This document shows, one piece after another, positions 1 to 7,941 of a stretch of 64,000 nucleotides of DNA (positions are counted from its first letter, which is position 1; each line of letters begins with the position of its first letter). Below the pieces are notes generated by a model. It did no database searches and was not told where the DNA came from. It saw nothing but the letters and a program-made list of their open reading frames with translations. Location: the NCBI RefSeq assembly GCF_001314225.1, contig NZ_CP012697.1:1674001-1738000 (forward strand), read 5' to 3'. A program made the position numbers and the translations under genes. This stretch comes from Microbacterium sp. No. 7. GTDB lineage: Bacteria > Actinomycetota > Actinomycetes > Actinomycetales > Microbacteriaceae.

Positions 1-1
1 G

Positions 2-1078
2 GCGGGCCTCGTCGCCCCGTGGGTGCTGCCCTTCGTCGCGGGCCTCGTGACCGATCGTGCGTGGCACGGCATCACCGTCGTCGGCAGCGCGATCGTGCTG
101 CTCGCGCTCGGCGCGGCGATCGGCGGCGCGATCGGCCGCGTCATCCGCAGCGGCGCCGACAAGCTGCGGCTGAAAGGCATCGAGCGCCTGCTCGGCGGCG
201 TCGTCTCGCTCGTCGCGGCGACCCTCGTGCTCTCGCTCACGGCCGCGGGCATCGCGTCGGCCGGCATCCCCGTGCTCTCCGCGGCCGCGGCGTCGTCGAC
301 GGTGCTGCGCACGATCGACCGCATCACGCCGGCGCCGCTCGCCGAGGCGATGGCGCGGCTGCACTCCGCGGTCCTCGGCGACACGGTGCTGCCCACGATC
401 GACGGCCTGCTCGACGACGGCGAGCTCGCCCCCGCGCCCGACCTCGGATCGATCGACACCGACGATCCCGCCCTCGCGGCGGCGGCCGGCTCGGTCGCGC
501 GCGTCTCCGGCATCGCGCACCAGTGCGGCACGATCGCGAGCGGAACCGGCTTCGTCATCGCCGAGGACCGCATCGTCACGAACGCGCACGTCGTCGCCGG
601 GGTCGACACGCCCCTCGTCGAGCTGCCGGGCGAGCCGGCGCGCGACGGCCGCGTGATCTACTTCGACCCGGTCGACGACCTGGCCGTCATCGCCGCCGAC
701 GTCGACGCCGCGCCGCTGCCCCTCGCCGATGCGCTCGTGCCGGGGGATGCCGCGGTCGTGCAGGGGTACCCGTACGGCGGGCCGTTCCAGACGGTTCCCG
801 CGGGGGTGATCTGGAGCGGCTCGGCGCCGATCGGCGACATCTACGGGTCGGCCACCGCCGACCGCGCGATCTACAGCCTGCAGGCCGAGGTGCACCCCGG
901 CAACTCCGGGGGCCCCGTGCTGACGGCGTCGGGCGCCGTCGCGGGCGTCGTGTTCGCCCGCGACGAGGTGCGCGCCGACGTCGGCTACGCGATGACGAAC
1001 GACGAGCTGCGTCCCGTGCTCGACGCGCTCGACGGCAGCGACGACGCCGTGGCCACGGGCGTCTGCCTCGCGGCGTAG
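2..1078 (+). CDS. MarP-like membrane serine protease (5' partial)
   Basis: Open from the window edge; 358 residues are visible and the true start lies upstream. The N-terminal part has hydrophobic helices (around residues 25-40 and 65-90), fitting the end of a CvpA/colicin-V-type membrane domain. A trypsin-fold domain follows with all three catalytic motifs: His in TNAHVVAG, Asp in DDLAVIAAD and Ser in HPGNSGGPV. This architecture is that of MarP, the actinobacterial periplasmic protease known in mycobacteria for acid and oxidative stress survival through processing of cell-wall hydrolases. The substrate here is unknown. It ends 22 bases before the stop of the convergent CobW-like gene. Confidence 0.85.
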   Translation, partial: AGLVAPWVLPFVAGLVTDRAWHGITVVGSAIVLLALGAAIGGAIGRVIRSGADKLRLKGIERLLGGVVSLVAATLVLSLTAAGIASAGIPVLSAAAASSTVLRTIDRITPAPLAEAMARLHSAVLGDTVLPTIDGLLDDGELAPAPDLGSIDTDDPALAAAAGSVARVSGIAHQCGTIASGTGFVIAEDRIVTNAHVVAGVDTPLVELPGEPARDGRVIYFDPVDDLAVIAADVDAAPLPLADALVPGDAAVVQGYPYGGPFQTVPAGVIWSGSAPIGDIYGSATADRAIYSLQAEVHPGNSGGPVLTASGAVAGVVFARDEVRADVGYAMTNDELRPVLDALDGSDDAVATGVCLAA

Positions 1079-1100
1079 CTCCGCGCCGCGTCGGGGCCGG

Positions 1101-2138
1101 CTACTCCGCCGGGCGCGTCGCCGGGACCCACGTGGGGAACGGGTCGGCGAAGCCCGCCCACGCGGCCGGGCCGGCCGCGAGCTCCTCGTCGGTGAGCGCC
1201 GTCGCGTCGAGGGCCGCGGCGAGGGCGTCGCGATCGAGGTCGATGCCGATGAACGCGAGGTCCTGCCCCACGGCGAGCAGCTCGTCGTCGTCGGCGACCA
1301 GGTCGTCGCCGCCGAGCGGCTCGAACGAGATCATCGACCCGACGTGCTCCCAGCGGCCGACGAGGTGCGGGCGCGTCGCGAACCGGCAGAACCCCGCCGA
1401 GCGGATCACGGTGCCGAGCTCGCCCGGCTCGATGCGGTCGTCGAGCAGGCGCTCCAGCCGGCCGGGATGCAGCGGGCGCACGTTCTCGTAGCGCATCGCG
1501 CGCACGCGCGGATCGGTCATGTGCGGATCGAAGTCGTCGCTCAGGATGCCGAGCCAGCCCGCGCGCGTCTGCGCGGGCGTGTACGGAGGGCCGGCGGGCC
1601 ACTGGCCCGCGCCGTCGCGCTGCAGCCGCAGGCGCGCGTGCGGCGCGAGATGGCTGATGAGCGACATCACCGTGGAGAGCGTCGCGGTGGGCAGGGGCTC
1701 CCAGTTCACGAGGACGATGACCGACGCGTACTCGAGCTGCGTCACCGTGAGCATGGCGTGCGCGACGTACTGCGGGGGAGAGGGATGCCACCACGGCGGG
1801 GCGAGGCGTCGCGCGTACGTCTCGCGGCGCAGGTCGTCGAGCAGGTGCGAGGCGTCGGCGACGCACACGACGTCGAGCAGCCGGGTCGTGGCGTCCGGCG
1901 CCGCGAGCGCGCCGATCACCTCGGTCGTCAGCGTCTCGTGCGGGAACTCGAGCACGGCGCCGGCGGGTGTGTCGGCCCACGAGGCGAGGGCCGCGGCCTC
2001 GTCGACCGGGTCGGGCGAGAGGGCGAGCCGTCGCGCCGAGACGAGCATGCGTCCCGTCGTCTCGGCCAGCCGCTCGGCGTGACGCTGCCGCTCGGCGCCG
2101 CAGCTGCCCACGACGGCGATCACATCGATCTGGGTCAT
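1101..2138 (-). CDS. CobW/ZNG1-family-like protein with degenerate GTPase motifs
   Basis: 345 residues. The start at 2138 has a good ribosome site (GAAGGAG, 7 bases away); the longer frame would run into rpmJ. The C-terminal third reads as a CobW C-terminal domain ([20 protein letters not shown]). The N-terminal half keeps the CobW layout ([29 protein letters not shown]), but the P-loop lysine/threonine, the CXCC metal motif and the NKxD guanine motif are all missing. CobW/YciC proteins are zinc or cobalt metallochaperone GTPases, often switched on in zinc shortage. This member may no longer hydrolyse GTP. The divergent zinc-free L36 gene and a Zur-type palindrome between them support a zinc-starvation role (inference). 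Confidence 0.75.
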   Translation of the reverse strand: MTQIDVIAVVGSCGAERQRHAERLAETTGRMLVSARRLALSPDPVDEAAALASWADTPAGAVLEFPHETLTTEVIGALAAPDATTRLLDVVCVADASHLLDDLRRETYARRLAPPWWHPSPPQYVAHAMLTVTQLEYASVIVLVNWEPLPTATLSTVMSLISHLAPHARLRLQRDGAGQWPAGPPYTPAQTRAGWLGILSDDFDPHMTDPRVRAMRYENVRPLHPGRLERLLDDRIEPGELGTVIRSAGFCRFATRPHLVGRWEHVGSMISFEPLGGDDLVADDDELLAVGQDLAFIGIDLDRDALAAALDATALTDEELAAGPAAWAGFADPFPTWVPATRPAE

Positions 2139-2209
2139 CCGGTCTCCTTCTTCTCTCCGGGCGCGTGCGGGTCGCGCGGGCGCGATCCGCACTCCCGCCG
2201 ATCTTCCCA

Positions 2210-2234
2210 CTATAGTGATAATCGTTCTCAATAG
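2210..2234. promoter_or_regulatory. Candidate Zur operator between cobW-like gene and rpmJ
   Basis: An imperfect palindrome centred at 2222. The core at 2216-2230 is TGATAATCGTTCTCA and the outer arms read CTAT and ATAG. It resembles the TGAtAATnATTnTCA operators of Zur/Fur proteins. It overlaps a TATAGT -10 box (2211-2216) for rpmJ and lies about 75 bases ahead of the divergent CobW-like gene, so one bound dimer could repress both. The assignment to Zur rests on the box shape and on the identity of both neighbours. Confidence 0.7.
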
Positions 2235-2247
2235 AGGGAGATGGAAG

Positions 2248-2370
2248 ATGAAGGTCCGTGCGTCGATCAAGTCGTTGAAGAACCAGCCCGGTGCGCAGGT
2301 CGTGCGCCGTCGCGGGCGCGTCTACGTGATCAACAAGCTCAATCCGCGGTTCAAGGGGCGGCAGGGGTGA
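2248..2370 (+). CDS. rpmJ: Ribosomal protein L36, zinc-independent (C-) paralogue
   Basis: 40 residues, starting [20 protein letters not shown] and ending NPRFKGRQG. The basic body and the [15 protein letters not shown] end are typical of bL36. The cysteine/histidine zinc ligands of normal L36 are absent, so this is the C- form. Such paralogues replace the zinc form during zinc shortage and free ribosomal zinc. The start follows GGGAG with about 7 bases between; an ATG at 2241 is in another frame. Regulation by the upstream Zur-type box is likely. Confidence 0.93.
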   Translation: MKVRASIKSLKNQPGAQVVRRRGRVYVINKLNPRFKGRQG

Positions 2371-2373
2371 GGC

Positions 2374-2403
2374 GCCGGGCGATCGGGCGGCCGATCGCCC
2401 GGC
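2374..2403. terminator. Bidirectional hairpin between rpmJ and SnoaL-like gene
   Basis: A perfect 13-bp stem (2374-2386 with 2391-2403) closed by a GCGG loop, placed between two convergent stop codons. There is no T-tract, as is usual in this GC-rich window. It most likely ends transcription from both sides. Confidence 0.75.
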
Positions 2404-2410
2404 GGGCTCG

Positions 2411-2830
2411 TCAGAGGTGCGCCTGGGCCCGCGCCGTCATCCTCGACACGCGCCAGCCCGTCTCGGTGCGCACGTACTCGTCCTCCATGGTCTCGTAGCC
2501 GAACACGCGGTTCTCGCCCGTGAGCAGGCCGGCGACGAGCCACATGCCGCGCGCGTGGTCGGCGTCGTCCACCTCGATCTGCGGCATCGTGGCGAAGTGG
2601 ACGACCTTGGCGGCGCCGACGATCATGCGCACGAAGTCGGCGAAGGCGTCGGTGCCGTTCACCACGTTGTCGGGTCGGCCGTTGCCGGTCTCGTCGATCG
2701 AGGTGACGACGACGTCGTCGGTCAGCAGTGCGGCGATGGTCTCGAAGTCTCCGAAGTCGATCGCTCGAAACAGCCTCATGCGCATCTGCTCGATCTCGTC
2801 GACCGCCACCAGGCGCTCCACAGCATCCAT
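2411..2830 (-). CDS. SnoaL-like / nuclear transport factor 2-fold protein
   Basis: 139 residues; the start at 2830 follows AAAGGAG by 7 bases. The pattern is that of the SnoaL_4/NTF2 fold: an N-terminal helix (IEQMRMRLFRAID), then DFETIAALLTDDVVVTS, a central FVRMIVGAAKVVHFATMPQI and a C-terminal sheet strand ending YVRTETGWRVSRMTA. Proteins of this fold are small cone-shaped barrels, acting as isomerases, dehydratases or hydroxylase-like enzymes on small hydrophobic substrates. No specific function can be read. It stands alone between the rpmJ terminator and the CcdA/DsbA pair, 62 bases after the latter. Confidence 0.8.
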   Translation of the reverse strand: MDAVERLVAVDEIEQMRMRLFRAIDFGDFETIAALLTDDVVVTSIDETGNGRPDNVVNGTDAFADFVRMIVGAAKVVHFATMPQIEVDDADHARGMWLVAGLLTGENRVFGYETMEDEYVRTETGWRVSRMTARAQAHL

Positions 2831-2892
2831 GTCAACTCTCCTTTGAGTCTCTCGTGCGCCGCGACGATGCGGCACCGTGGTCACGCTATCGC

Positions 2893-3726
2893 CTAATTCC
2901 GAGCGTGTCCACGGTTTCGCTCGCGGCGCGTCCGTCGCCGACGGTGCGCCCACCACACAGTGGCCAGCACCGCGAGCGCCGCCGCCGCGAGCACGAGATC
3001 GGGGATGCCCGAGGTCGCGCGCAGCGCGTCGGCCTCCAGGGCGGCCTGCGACTCGGCGCCGAGCACGCTCGGCAGCCCGGCCGTGCCGTCGGTCGCGATG
3101 AGGAGCACGCCGACCGCGATGGTCAGGATGCCGCCGACCAGCTGCGTCGAGGTGTTGCGCCAGCGTCCGACGCGCACCTCGCGCGGGCGCATCCACCGGC
3201 GCACCGCGGGCACCCGGTCCCACACGAGGGCGAGCACGAGGAGCGGCACCGTCATGCCGACCGCGAACGCGGCGAGCACGAGGCCGCCGTAGAGCGCGTC
3301 GCCGCCGAAGGCGCCGAGGGCGAGCACGGCGCCGAGCAGGGGACCCGCGCACACCCCGGCGAGGCCGTAGACGGTTCCGAGCAGATACACCGAGGCGACC
3401 GAGGTGCCCTCCGACGCGGCGGTGCGCGACAGCCCGGGAACCCGCAGACCCGCGGCCATGACGACGCCGAGCGCGATGACCAGGGCGCCCAGCACGGCGA
3501 CGACGGCTCCGCGGTGCGCGCTCACGAACGCCCCGACGCTGCCCGCGAGCACACCCAGCGGGACGAGCGTCGTCAACAGGCCCAGGAAGAACACCCCCGT
3601 GCGGGCGAGCAGCCGCCCCGCGCCGGTGAACGCGTAGGCGAAGAACGCCGGCAGCAGCATGACCGAGCACGGGCTGAGCAGCGTGAGGATGCCGCCGACG
3701 ACCGCCCCGGCGAGCCCGACGTCCAT
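2893..3726 (-). CDS. ccdA: CcdA/DsbD-type thiol-disulfide transporter
   Basis: 277 residues, mostly hydrophobic, with about six membrane helices. The N-terminal GGILTLLSPCSVMLLPAFFA carries the conserved cysteine of helix 1. The second conserved cysteine sits in GLAGVCAGPLLGAVLALGA (helix 4). These two cysteines move electrons across the membrane in CcdA/DsbD proteins, supplying reductant to extracytoplasmic thioredoxins for cytochrome c maturation or disulfide repair. The ATG overlaps the stop of the upstream DsbA-like gene by one base, so the two are co-transcribed and probably form a redox pair. The charged tail (RRRRTRRERNRGHARN) should be cytoplasmic. Confidence 0.88.
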   Translation of the reverse strand: MDVGLAGAVVGGILTLLSPCSVMLLPAFFAYAFTGAGRLLARTGVFFLGLLTTLVPLGVLAGSVGAFVSAHRGAVVAVLGALVIALGVVMAAGLRVPGLSRTAASEGTSVASVYLLGTVYGLAGVCAGPLLGAVLALGAFGGDALYGGLVLAAFAVGMTVPLLVLALVWDRVPAVRRWMRPREVRVGRWRNTSTQLVGGILTIAVGVLLIATDGTAGLPSVLGAESQAALEADALRATSGIPDLVLAAAALAVLATVWWAHRRRRTRRERNRGHARN

Positions 3727-4535
3727 CAGCGGGCCGCCGCGGCGACCTTCTCGTCCAGCAGCAGGCGGAAGGTCTCGACGGGCTGCGCGCCGGCGAGGGC
3801 GGAGCCGCCGGCGACGAAGAACGGCACGCTCGTGATGCCGAGCCGCTGCGCCGCACGCGTGCTCGTGACGACCGCCTCGTGCAGCGCGGGATCGTCGAGA
3901 TCGGCCGTGAACGTCGCGATGTCGGGCACCCCGGCCTGCTCGGCGAAGCCGACGAGCCTCTCGCGCGGCATGTCGGGATGCCCCGAGGAGGGAGCGGCCG
4001 CGAAGAGCACCTCGACGAACTCGTGGAAGCGTCCCTGGGCCGCCGCGGCGCGCCCGGCGACCGCCGCGGCGAGGGAGTCGTCGCCGAAGAACACGACGTC
4101 GTGGTACTCGATGCGCACGAGACCGGCATCCACGTACTCGTCGACGATCAGCGGCAGCGTGCGGACCGCGTGCGCGGCGCAGAACGGGCACCGGTAGTCG
4201 AACCACTCGATCAGCACGACGGGCGCGTCCACGGCGCCGACCGCCATCGGATCCCCGTCGACACGCCGGGCGAGGTCGGGCACCGCGCCCGACGCCGTCG
4301 CCTCGGGCGCGGTGTCGCGGGTCGCCGTGTCACCGGCCTCGGGCGGCGCCGTCGGCGCGGCCGGCGGGCCGGAGAGCTGCCCCGCCACGACCACGGCCAG
4401 GAACGCCGTGACGACCGCGAGCACGAGACTCGTGAGGCGCCACCGGCGCACGCGGCGCTCGAGCTCCGCCTCCCGAGAGGGCGAGGCGGACGGCGGCGGA
4501 TCGGTCGGCATCGTCTCGGGGCTGAGGGCACTCAC
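3726..4535 (-). CDS. Membrane-anchored DsbA-like thioredoxin-fold protein
   Basis: 269 residues. A short cytoplasmic N-terminus is followed by one membrane segment (LTSLVLAVVTAFLAVVVAG, about residues 34-52), a Pro/Ala/Thr-rich linker and a DsbA/thioredoxin_4 domain. The active site is CPFC in VLIEWFDYRCPFCAAHAV, and the cis-proline loop is GITSVPFFVAGG. It should act outside the membrane as a disulfide oxidase, isomerase or reductase, with CcdA (one-base overlap) as electron partner. The chosen GTG start at 4535 sits 7 bases after a TATCGT -10-like box, consistent with a leaderless start. ATG 4511 is the alternative. Confidence 0.87.
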   Translation of the reverse strand: MSALSPETMPTDPPPSASPSREAELERRVRRWRLTSLVLAVVTAFLAVVVAGQLSGPPAAPTAPPEAGDTATRDTAPEATASGAVPDLARRVDGDPMAVGAVDAPVVLIEWFDYRCPFCAAHAVRTLPLIVDEYVDAGLVRIEYHDVVFFGDDSLAAAVAGRAAAAQGRFHEFVEVLFAAAPSSGHPDMPRERLVGFAEQAGVPDIATFTADLDDPALHEAVVTSTRAAQRLGITSVPFFVAGGSALAGAQPVETFRLLLDEKVAAAAR

Positions 4536-4542
4536 CCGCTCG

Positions 4543-4548
4543 ACGATA
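4543..4548 (-). promoter_or_regulatory. Candidate -10 box for DsbA-like/ccdA operon
   Basis: TATCGT on the minus strand ends 7 bases before the GTG start at 4535. There is no ribosome site, so a leaderless transcript is implied. Confidence 0.45.
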
Positions 4549-4631
4549 CCCGGCCCGCCGTCGGCGCCCGGTCCGCCGGAACGGCGCCGGCGATCGTCCG
4601 GCCCGGCGACCGTCCGGCCCGGTGTCCGGGG

Positions 4632-5759
4632 CTACGCCTCGATCGGCAGGATGACCGAGCTCGGGCCGTCGGCGAACCGCAGGCCGGTCGGCGTCGGGGG
4701 GTGCTCGGAGCGCACGATCGTGCCGTCGGCCTGGATGCGGTAGCTCGTGATGACGACGTGCGAGCCGTCGACGAAGATGGGCGACGAGACGAGATAGAGA
4801 CGGGTTCCGTCGGTCGACAGGCTCAGCATCGCGGGTCCGGGCAGTGTCGGGTAGGGCGATCCCGGGAGATGCGCGAGCGCGCCGTCGGGGCCGATCTCGT
4901 AGGCCGTGATGCTGTCGGACATCGTGTTGGCGAAGTACACGAACCGCCCGTCGCGCCCCGCGACGGGGTTGTGCGGGAACTTCTCCGCGGGGTAGGGCGA
5001 GTCCGCGAGCCGCGCGAGCGACCCGTCGTCGCCGACGCGGTAGCCCGTGATCGACTCGGAGCGCTCGTTCGGCACGTAGAAGAAGCGGCCGTCGCGCGAG
5101 AGCACCGGCGTGATCGGGAACTCGCCGTCGGCGAGGATGCTCTGCAGCGGCCCCGACAGCGCGCCGTCCTCGCCCACGGCGAAGCGCAGCACCGATCTCT
5201 TCGGCGTGTCGGCGACATAGAGCGTCGTGCCGTCGGGCGTGAGCACGAGCTGGGGGATGCCGTCGCGCGCAGTGCCCATCGAGATGGGCACGCCGGCGAG
5301 GTGGGGCAGCCCGTCGTCGTCGATGCGGAAGCGTGCGATGGCGCCCTTGAACATGCCGGCCGGGCCGCGGCCGACGCCGACGTAGAGGTTGCGGCCGTCG
5401 GGCGAGATCGCCATGCCGACGGCGGTGACCTGCCAGGGCAGCCGGATCGGCTCGGCCGCCTCCTCCAGCGTGCCGTCGTCGCGCACGCGGAAGGTGGCCA
5501 GCTGCGGCCGGCGCGCCTGCTTCCAGCTGAACGGCATCCCGAGCCCCAGTCCCGGGGCGACGTAGAGGCGGCGCCGGTCAGGGCTCGCGACGATGCTGAA
5601 GGTGCCGGCGCCGCTCGGATAGGGCGACCCGGGCAGCGGGGTGATCGAGCCGTCCTCGTACAGGTCGAACGCCGCGATGCCGCCGCTCTGCGCGACGACG
5701 TACATGCGGTCGACGGGCCCGCTGCCCGCGCTCTCGGAGGTGTTCGTTGCGGTCGCCAT
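4632..5759 (-). CDS. Lactonase-family seven-bladed beta-propeller protein
   Basis: 375 residues without a signal peptide. Repeated blades are visible, each with a YVA/YVG strand and a DGT/DGR turn: RMYVVAQSGG, RRLYVAPGLG, RNLYVGVGRG, TLYVADTPKR, RFFYVPNERS, RFVYFANTMS, TRLYLVSSPI. The pattern SPDRR...P...G is typical of the lactonase_7-bladed family, which includes 6-phosphogluconolactonase of the YbhE/Pgl type. A lactonase role would fit the 6-phosphogluconate dehydrogenase 12 kb away, but the family is broad and substrates vary. The start at 5759 has GAGGAG 8 bases upstream; TATAGT at 5835-5830 is the likely -10 box. The gene lies downstream of the MarR gene on the same strand. Confidence 0.8.
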   Translation of the reverse strand: MATATNTSESAGSGPVDRMYVVAQSGGIAAFDLYEDGSITPLPGSPYPSGAGTFSIVASPDRRRLYVAPGLGLGMPFSWKQARRPQLATFRVRDDGTLEEAAEPIRLPWQVTAVGMAISPDGRNLYVGVGRGPAGMFKGAIARFRIDDDGLPHLAGVPISMGTARDGIPQLVLTPDGTTLYVADTPKRSVLRFAVGEDGALSGPLQSILADGEFPITPVLSRDGRFFYVPNERSESITGYRVGDDGSLARLADSPYPAEKFPHNPVAGRDGRFVYFANTMSDSITAYEIGPDGALAHLPGSPYPTLPGPAMLSLSTDGTRLYLVSSPIFVDGSHVVITSYRIQADGTIVRSEHPPTPTGLRFADGPSSVILPIEA

Positions 5760-5829
5760 GGCCGTGCTCCTCAGTCTCGCCCGCCGCGCGTGATTCCCTA
5801 TGCCGTCCTCGGCATTGGCGGTGGCCCCA

Positions 5830-5835
5830 ACTATA
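5830..5835 (-). promoter_or_regulatory. Candidate -10 box for lactonase gene
   Basis: TATAGT on the minus strand, about 70 bases before the start codon and just after the MarR stop. It suggests the lactonase gene has its own promoter and is not only read through from marR. Confidence 0.45.
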
Positions 5836-5841
5836 GGCCGC

Positions 5842-6345
5842 TCAGACGTCGAAGCTGAGGCTCAGTTTGCGCAGCAGCACGGCGAGCCGGTCGCGGTCGC
5901 TGCGCGAGAGCGCCGCGAGCAGCGCGGCCTCCGCGTCGACGAGGCGCGTGATCGCGGCATCCACGCGGGTGCGGCCGTCGCTCGTGAGCGTGACCAGCAC
6001 GCTGCGCCCGTCGCTGGGATCGGCGGCGCGGCGCACGAGCCGGCGCCCCACGAGCCGGTCGATGCGGTTGGTCATCGTGCCGCTCGAGACCAGCGTCTGC
6101 TGCAGCAGCTGCTTGGGGCTGAGCTGGTAGGGATCGCCCGCGCGGCGCAGCGCCGAGAGCACGTCCCACTCCCACGGCTCGATGTCGCTGCGGCGGAAAG
6201 CCTCGCGGCGCGCGCGGTCGAGGTGACGCGACAGCCGGTCGACCCGCGAGAGCACCTCGAGGGGCGAGAAGTCGAGGTCGGGCCGCTGCGTCCCCCACGC
6301 CTCGATGATGCGGTCGACCTCGTCGTGCTCGCCTCGTTCGTTCAC
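5842..6345 (-). CDS. MarR-family transcriptional regulator
   Basis: 167 residues. The winged helix is clear: IEPWEWDVLSALRRAG, QLSPKQLLQQTLVSSGTMTN (recognition helix), RIDRLVGRRLVRRAADPSDG, then the wing RSVLVTLTSDGR. The long C-terminal helix LVDAEAALLAALSRSDRDRL forms the dimer interface. MarR proteins repress nearby stress, efflux or catabolic genes and respond to small ligands. The likely start is GTG at 6345; the ATG nearby (6353) is out of frame. No ribosome site is obvious. The target could be the adjacent lactonase or its own promoter (inference). It diverges from tRNA-Gln/glmU. Confidence 0.85.
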   Translation of the reverse strand: MNERGEHDEVDRIIEAWGTQRPDLDFSPLEVLSRVDRLSRHLDRARREAFRRSDIEPWEWDVLSALRRAGDPYQLSPKQLLQQTLVSSGTMTNRIDRLVGRRLVRRAADPSDGRSVLVTLTSDGRTRVDAAITRLVDAEAALLAALSRSDRDRLAVLLRKLSLSFDV

Positions 6346-6407
6346 GGAACCATTATCCGCGCGTGGCAGACTGGGACCTGCGGTGCGCGCCCGTCGCGTG
6401 TCCGCGT

Positions 6408-6479
6408 TCCGCCGTGGTGTAACGGCAGCACGACAGCCTTTGGAGCTGTGAGGTTCAGGTTCGAATCCTGGCGGCGGAG
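6408..6479 (+). tRNA. tRNA-Gln (anticodon TTG)
   Basis: The 72-nt cloverleaf closes well. The acceptor TCCGCCG pairs with CGGCGGA; the D stem GTGT pairs with GCAC; the anticodon stem ACAGC/GCTGT holds the loop CTTTGGA with anticodon TTG (reads CAA); the T stem TCAGG/CCTGG holds TTCGAAT. The discriminator is G and CCA is not encoded. Only one base separates its 3' end from the glmU start. Confidence 0.97.
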
Positions 6480-6480
6480 C

Positions 6481-7941
6481 ATGGCAGACAACGCACTCGA
6501 CCAGACTCTGGCCGTCGTCATCCTCGCCGCGGGGCAGGGCACGCGCATGCGGTCCTCGCTCCCCAAGGTGCTCCATCGCATCGGCGGGCGCCCGCTCGTC
6601 GGGCACGTGCTCGACACGGCCCGCGACCTCGGGCCCGCGCACGTCGCCGTCGTCGTGCGGCACGAGCGCGACCAGGTCGCCGACGCCGTGCTCGGCGTCG
6701 CGCCCGAGGTCATCGTCGTCGACCAGGACGAGATCCCCGGCACGGGGCGCGCCGTCGAGGTCGCGCTCGACGCGATCCCGGGCTTCGAGGGCGACGTGCT
6801 CGTGCTCAGCGGCGACGTGCCGCTGCTCGACGCCGACACGCTCATGGACCTCGTGCGCACGCACCGCGAGAGCGCCGCGGCCGCCACCATGCTCAGCGCC
6901 GTCGTCGACGACCCCACGGGCTACGGCCGCGTCATCCGCGGCTCCGACGGGGCCGTCGAGCGCGTCGTCGAGCAGAAGGACGCGAGCGCCGACGAGGCCG
7001 CCGTGCGGGAGATCAACGCGGGCGTCTACGTCTTCCAGGCCGCGCACCTCCGTGCCGAGCTCGCGCAGGTGGGCACCGACAACGCGCAGGGCGAGAAGTA
7101 CCTCACCGACGTCATCGGGCTGCTGCGCCGCGACGCGCTGCGGGTCGCGGCGTCCGTCGCCCGCGACGTCTCGGTGACGCTCGGCGTCAACGACCGGGCA
7201 CAGCTCTCGGAGGCCGGCCGGCTGCTCAACGCCCGCACGGTGCGCCGGTGGCAGCTCGCCGGCGTCACCGTGCAGGACCCCGCCACGACGTGGATCGACG
7301 TCACGGCGACGATCGAGCCCGACGCGACGATCCTGCCGAACACGCACATCCTGCGCGCGACGGCGGTCGCGGCCGGCGCCGTCATCGGCCCCGACACCTC
7401 CCTCGTGGACTGCGAGGTCGGGGAGGGCGCGACCGTGACGCGCTCCGACGCCACCCTCGCGGTCATCGGCGCCGGCGCGACCGTGGGACCGTTCTCGTAC
7501 CTGCGGCCCGGGACCCAGCTCGGCGCCCGCGGCAAGATCGGCACGTTCGTCGAGACGAAGAACGCCACGATCGGCGAGAACAGCAAGGTGCCGCACCTCA
7601 GCTACGTGGGCGACGCCGAGATCGGACGCGGCGTCAACCTGGGCGCCGGCGCCATCACCGCCAACTACGACGACCTGGCCAAGCACCGCACCGAGATCGG
7701 CGACGAGGTGCACACCGGCTCGCATAACGTCTTCGTCGCGCCCGTTAGAATCGGAGACGGCGCGAAGACAGGCGCCGGGGCCGTTGTCCGGAAGGACGTC
7801 CCGGCAGGCGCACTCGCCTTGAGCGTCGCCCCTCAGCGCAACGTCGAGGGGTGGGTCGAGAAGAATCGATCGGGAACCGCGGCGGCCGATGCGGCCGCGC
7901 GCGCCCGGTCCGCAGAGAAAGCCGGCGATGGCGCGCAATAA
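6481..7941 (+). CDS. glmU: Bifunctional UDP-GlcNAc pyrophosphorylase / GlcN-1-P acetyltransferase
   Basis: 486 residues. The N-terminal uridylyltransferase domain has AVVILAAGQGTRMRS and LPKVLHRIGGRPLVGHVL, with GTGRAVE and SGDVPLL. The C-terminal half is a left-handed beta-helix with hexapeptide repeats and the acetyltransferase signature FVETKNATIGENSKVPHLSY and GAGAITANYD. It makes UDP-N-acetylglucosamine for peptidoglycan in the cytoplasm. The ATG lies one base after the tRNA-Gln 3' end and has no separate ribosome site: the only purine-rich stretch is the tRNA acceptor arm. The 3' end overlaps prs by 14 bases, so the two are one operon. Confidence 0.97.
   Translation: MADNALDQTLAVVILAAGQGTRMRSSLPKVLHRIGGRPLVGHVLDTARDLGPAHVAVVVRHERDQVADAVLGVAPEVIVVDQDEIPGTGRAVEVALDAIPGFEGDVLVLSGDVPLLDADTLMDLVRTHRESAAAATMLSAVVDDPTGYGRVIRGSDGAVERVVEQKDASADEAAVREINAGVYVFQAAHLRAELAQVGTDNAQGEKYLTDVIGLLRRDALRVAASVARDVSVTLGVNDRAQLSEAGRLLNARTVRRWQLAGVTVQDPATTWIDVTATIEPDATILPNTHILRATAVAAGAVIGPDTSLVDCEVGEGATVTRSDATLAVIGAGATVGPFSYLRPGTQLGARGKIGTFVETKNATIGENSKVPHLSYVGDAEIGRGVNLGAGAITANYDDLAKHRTEIGDEVHTGSHNVFVAPVRIGDGAKTGAGAVVRKDVPAGALALSVAPQRNVEGWVEKNRSGTAAADAAARARSAEKAGDGAQ

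Noticed and set aside
2139..2270. Upstream extension of the CobW-like gene to an ATG at 2270
   Set aside because: It would overlap rpmJ and the Zur-type box, while ATG 2138 has a good ribosome site.
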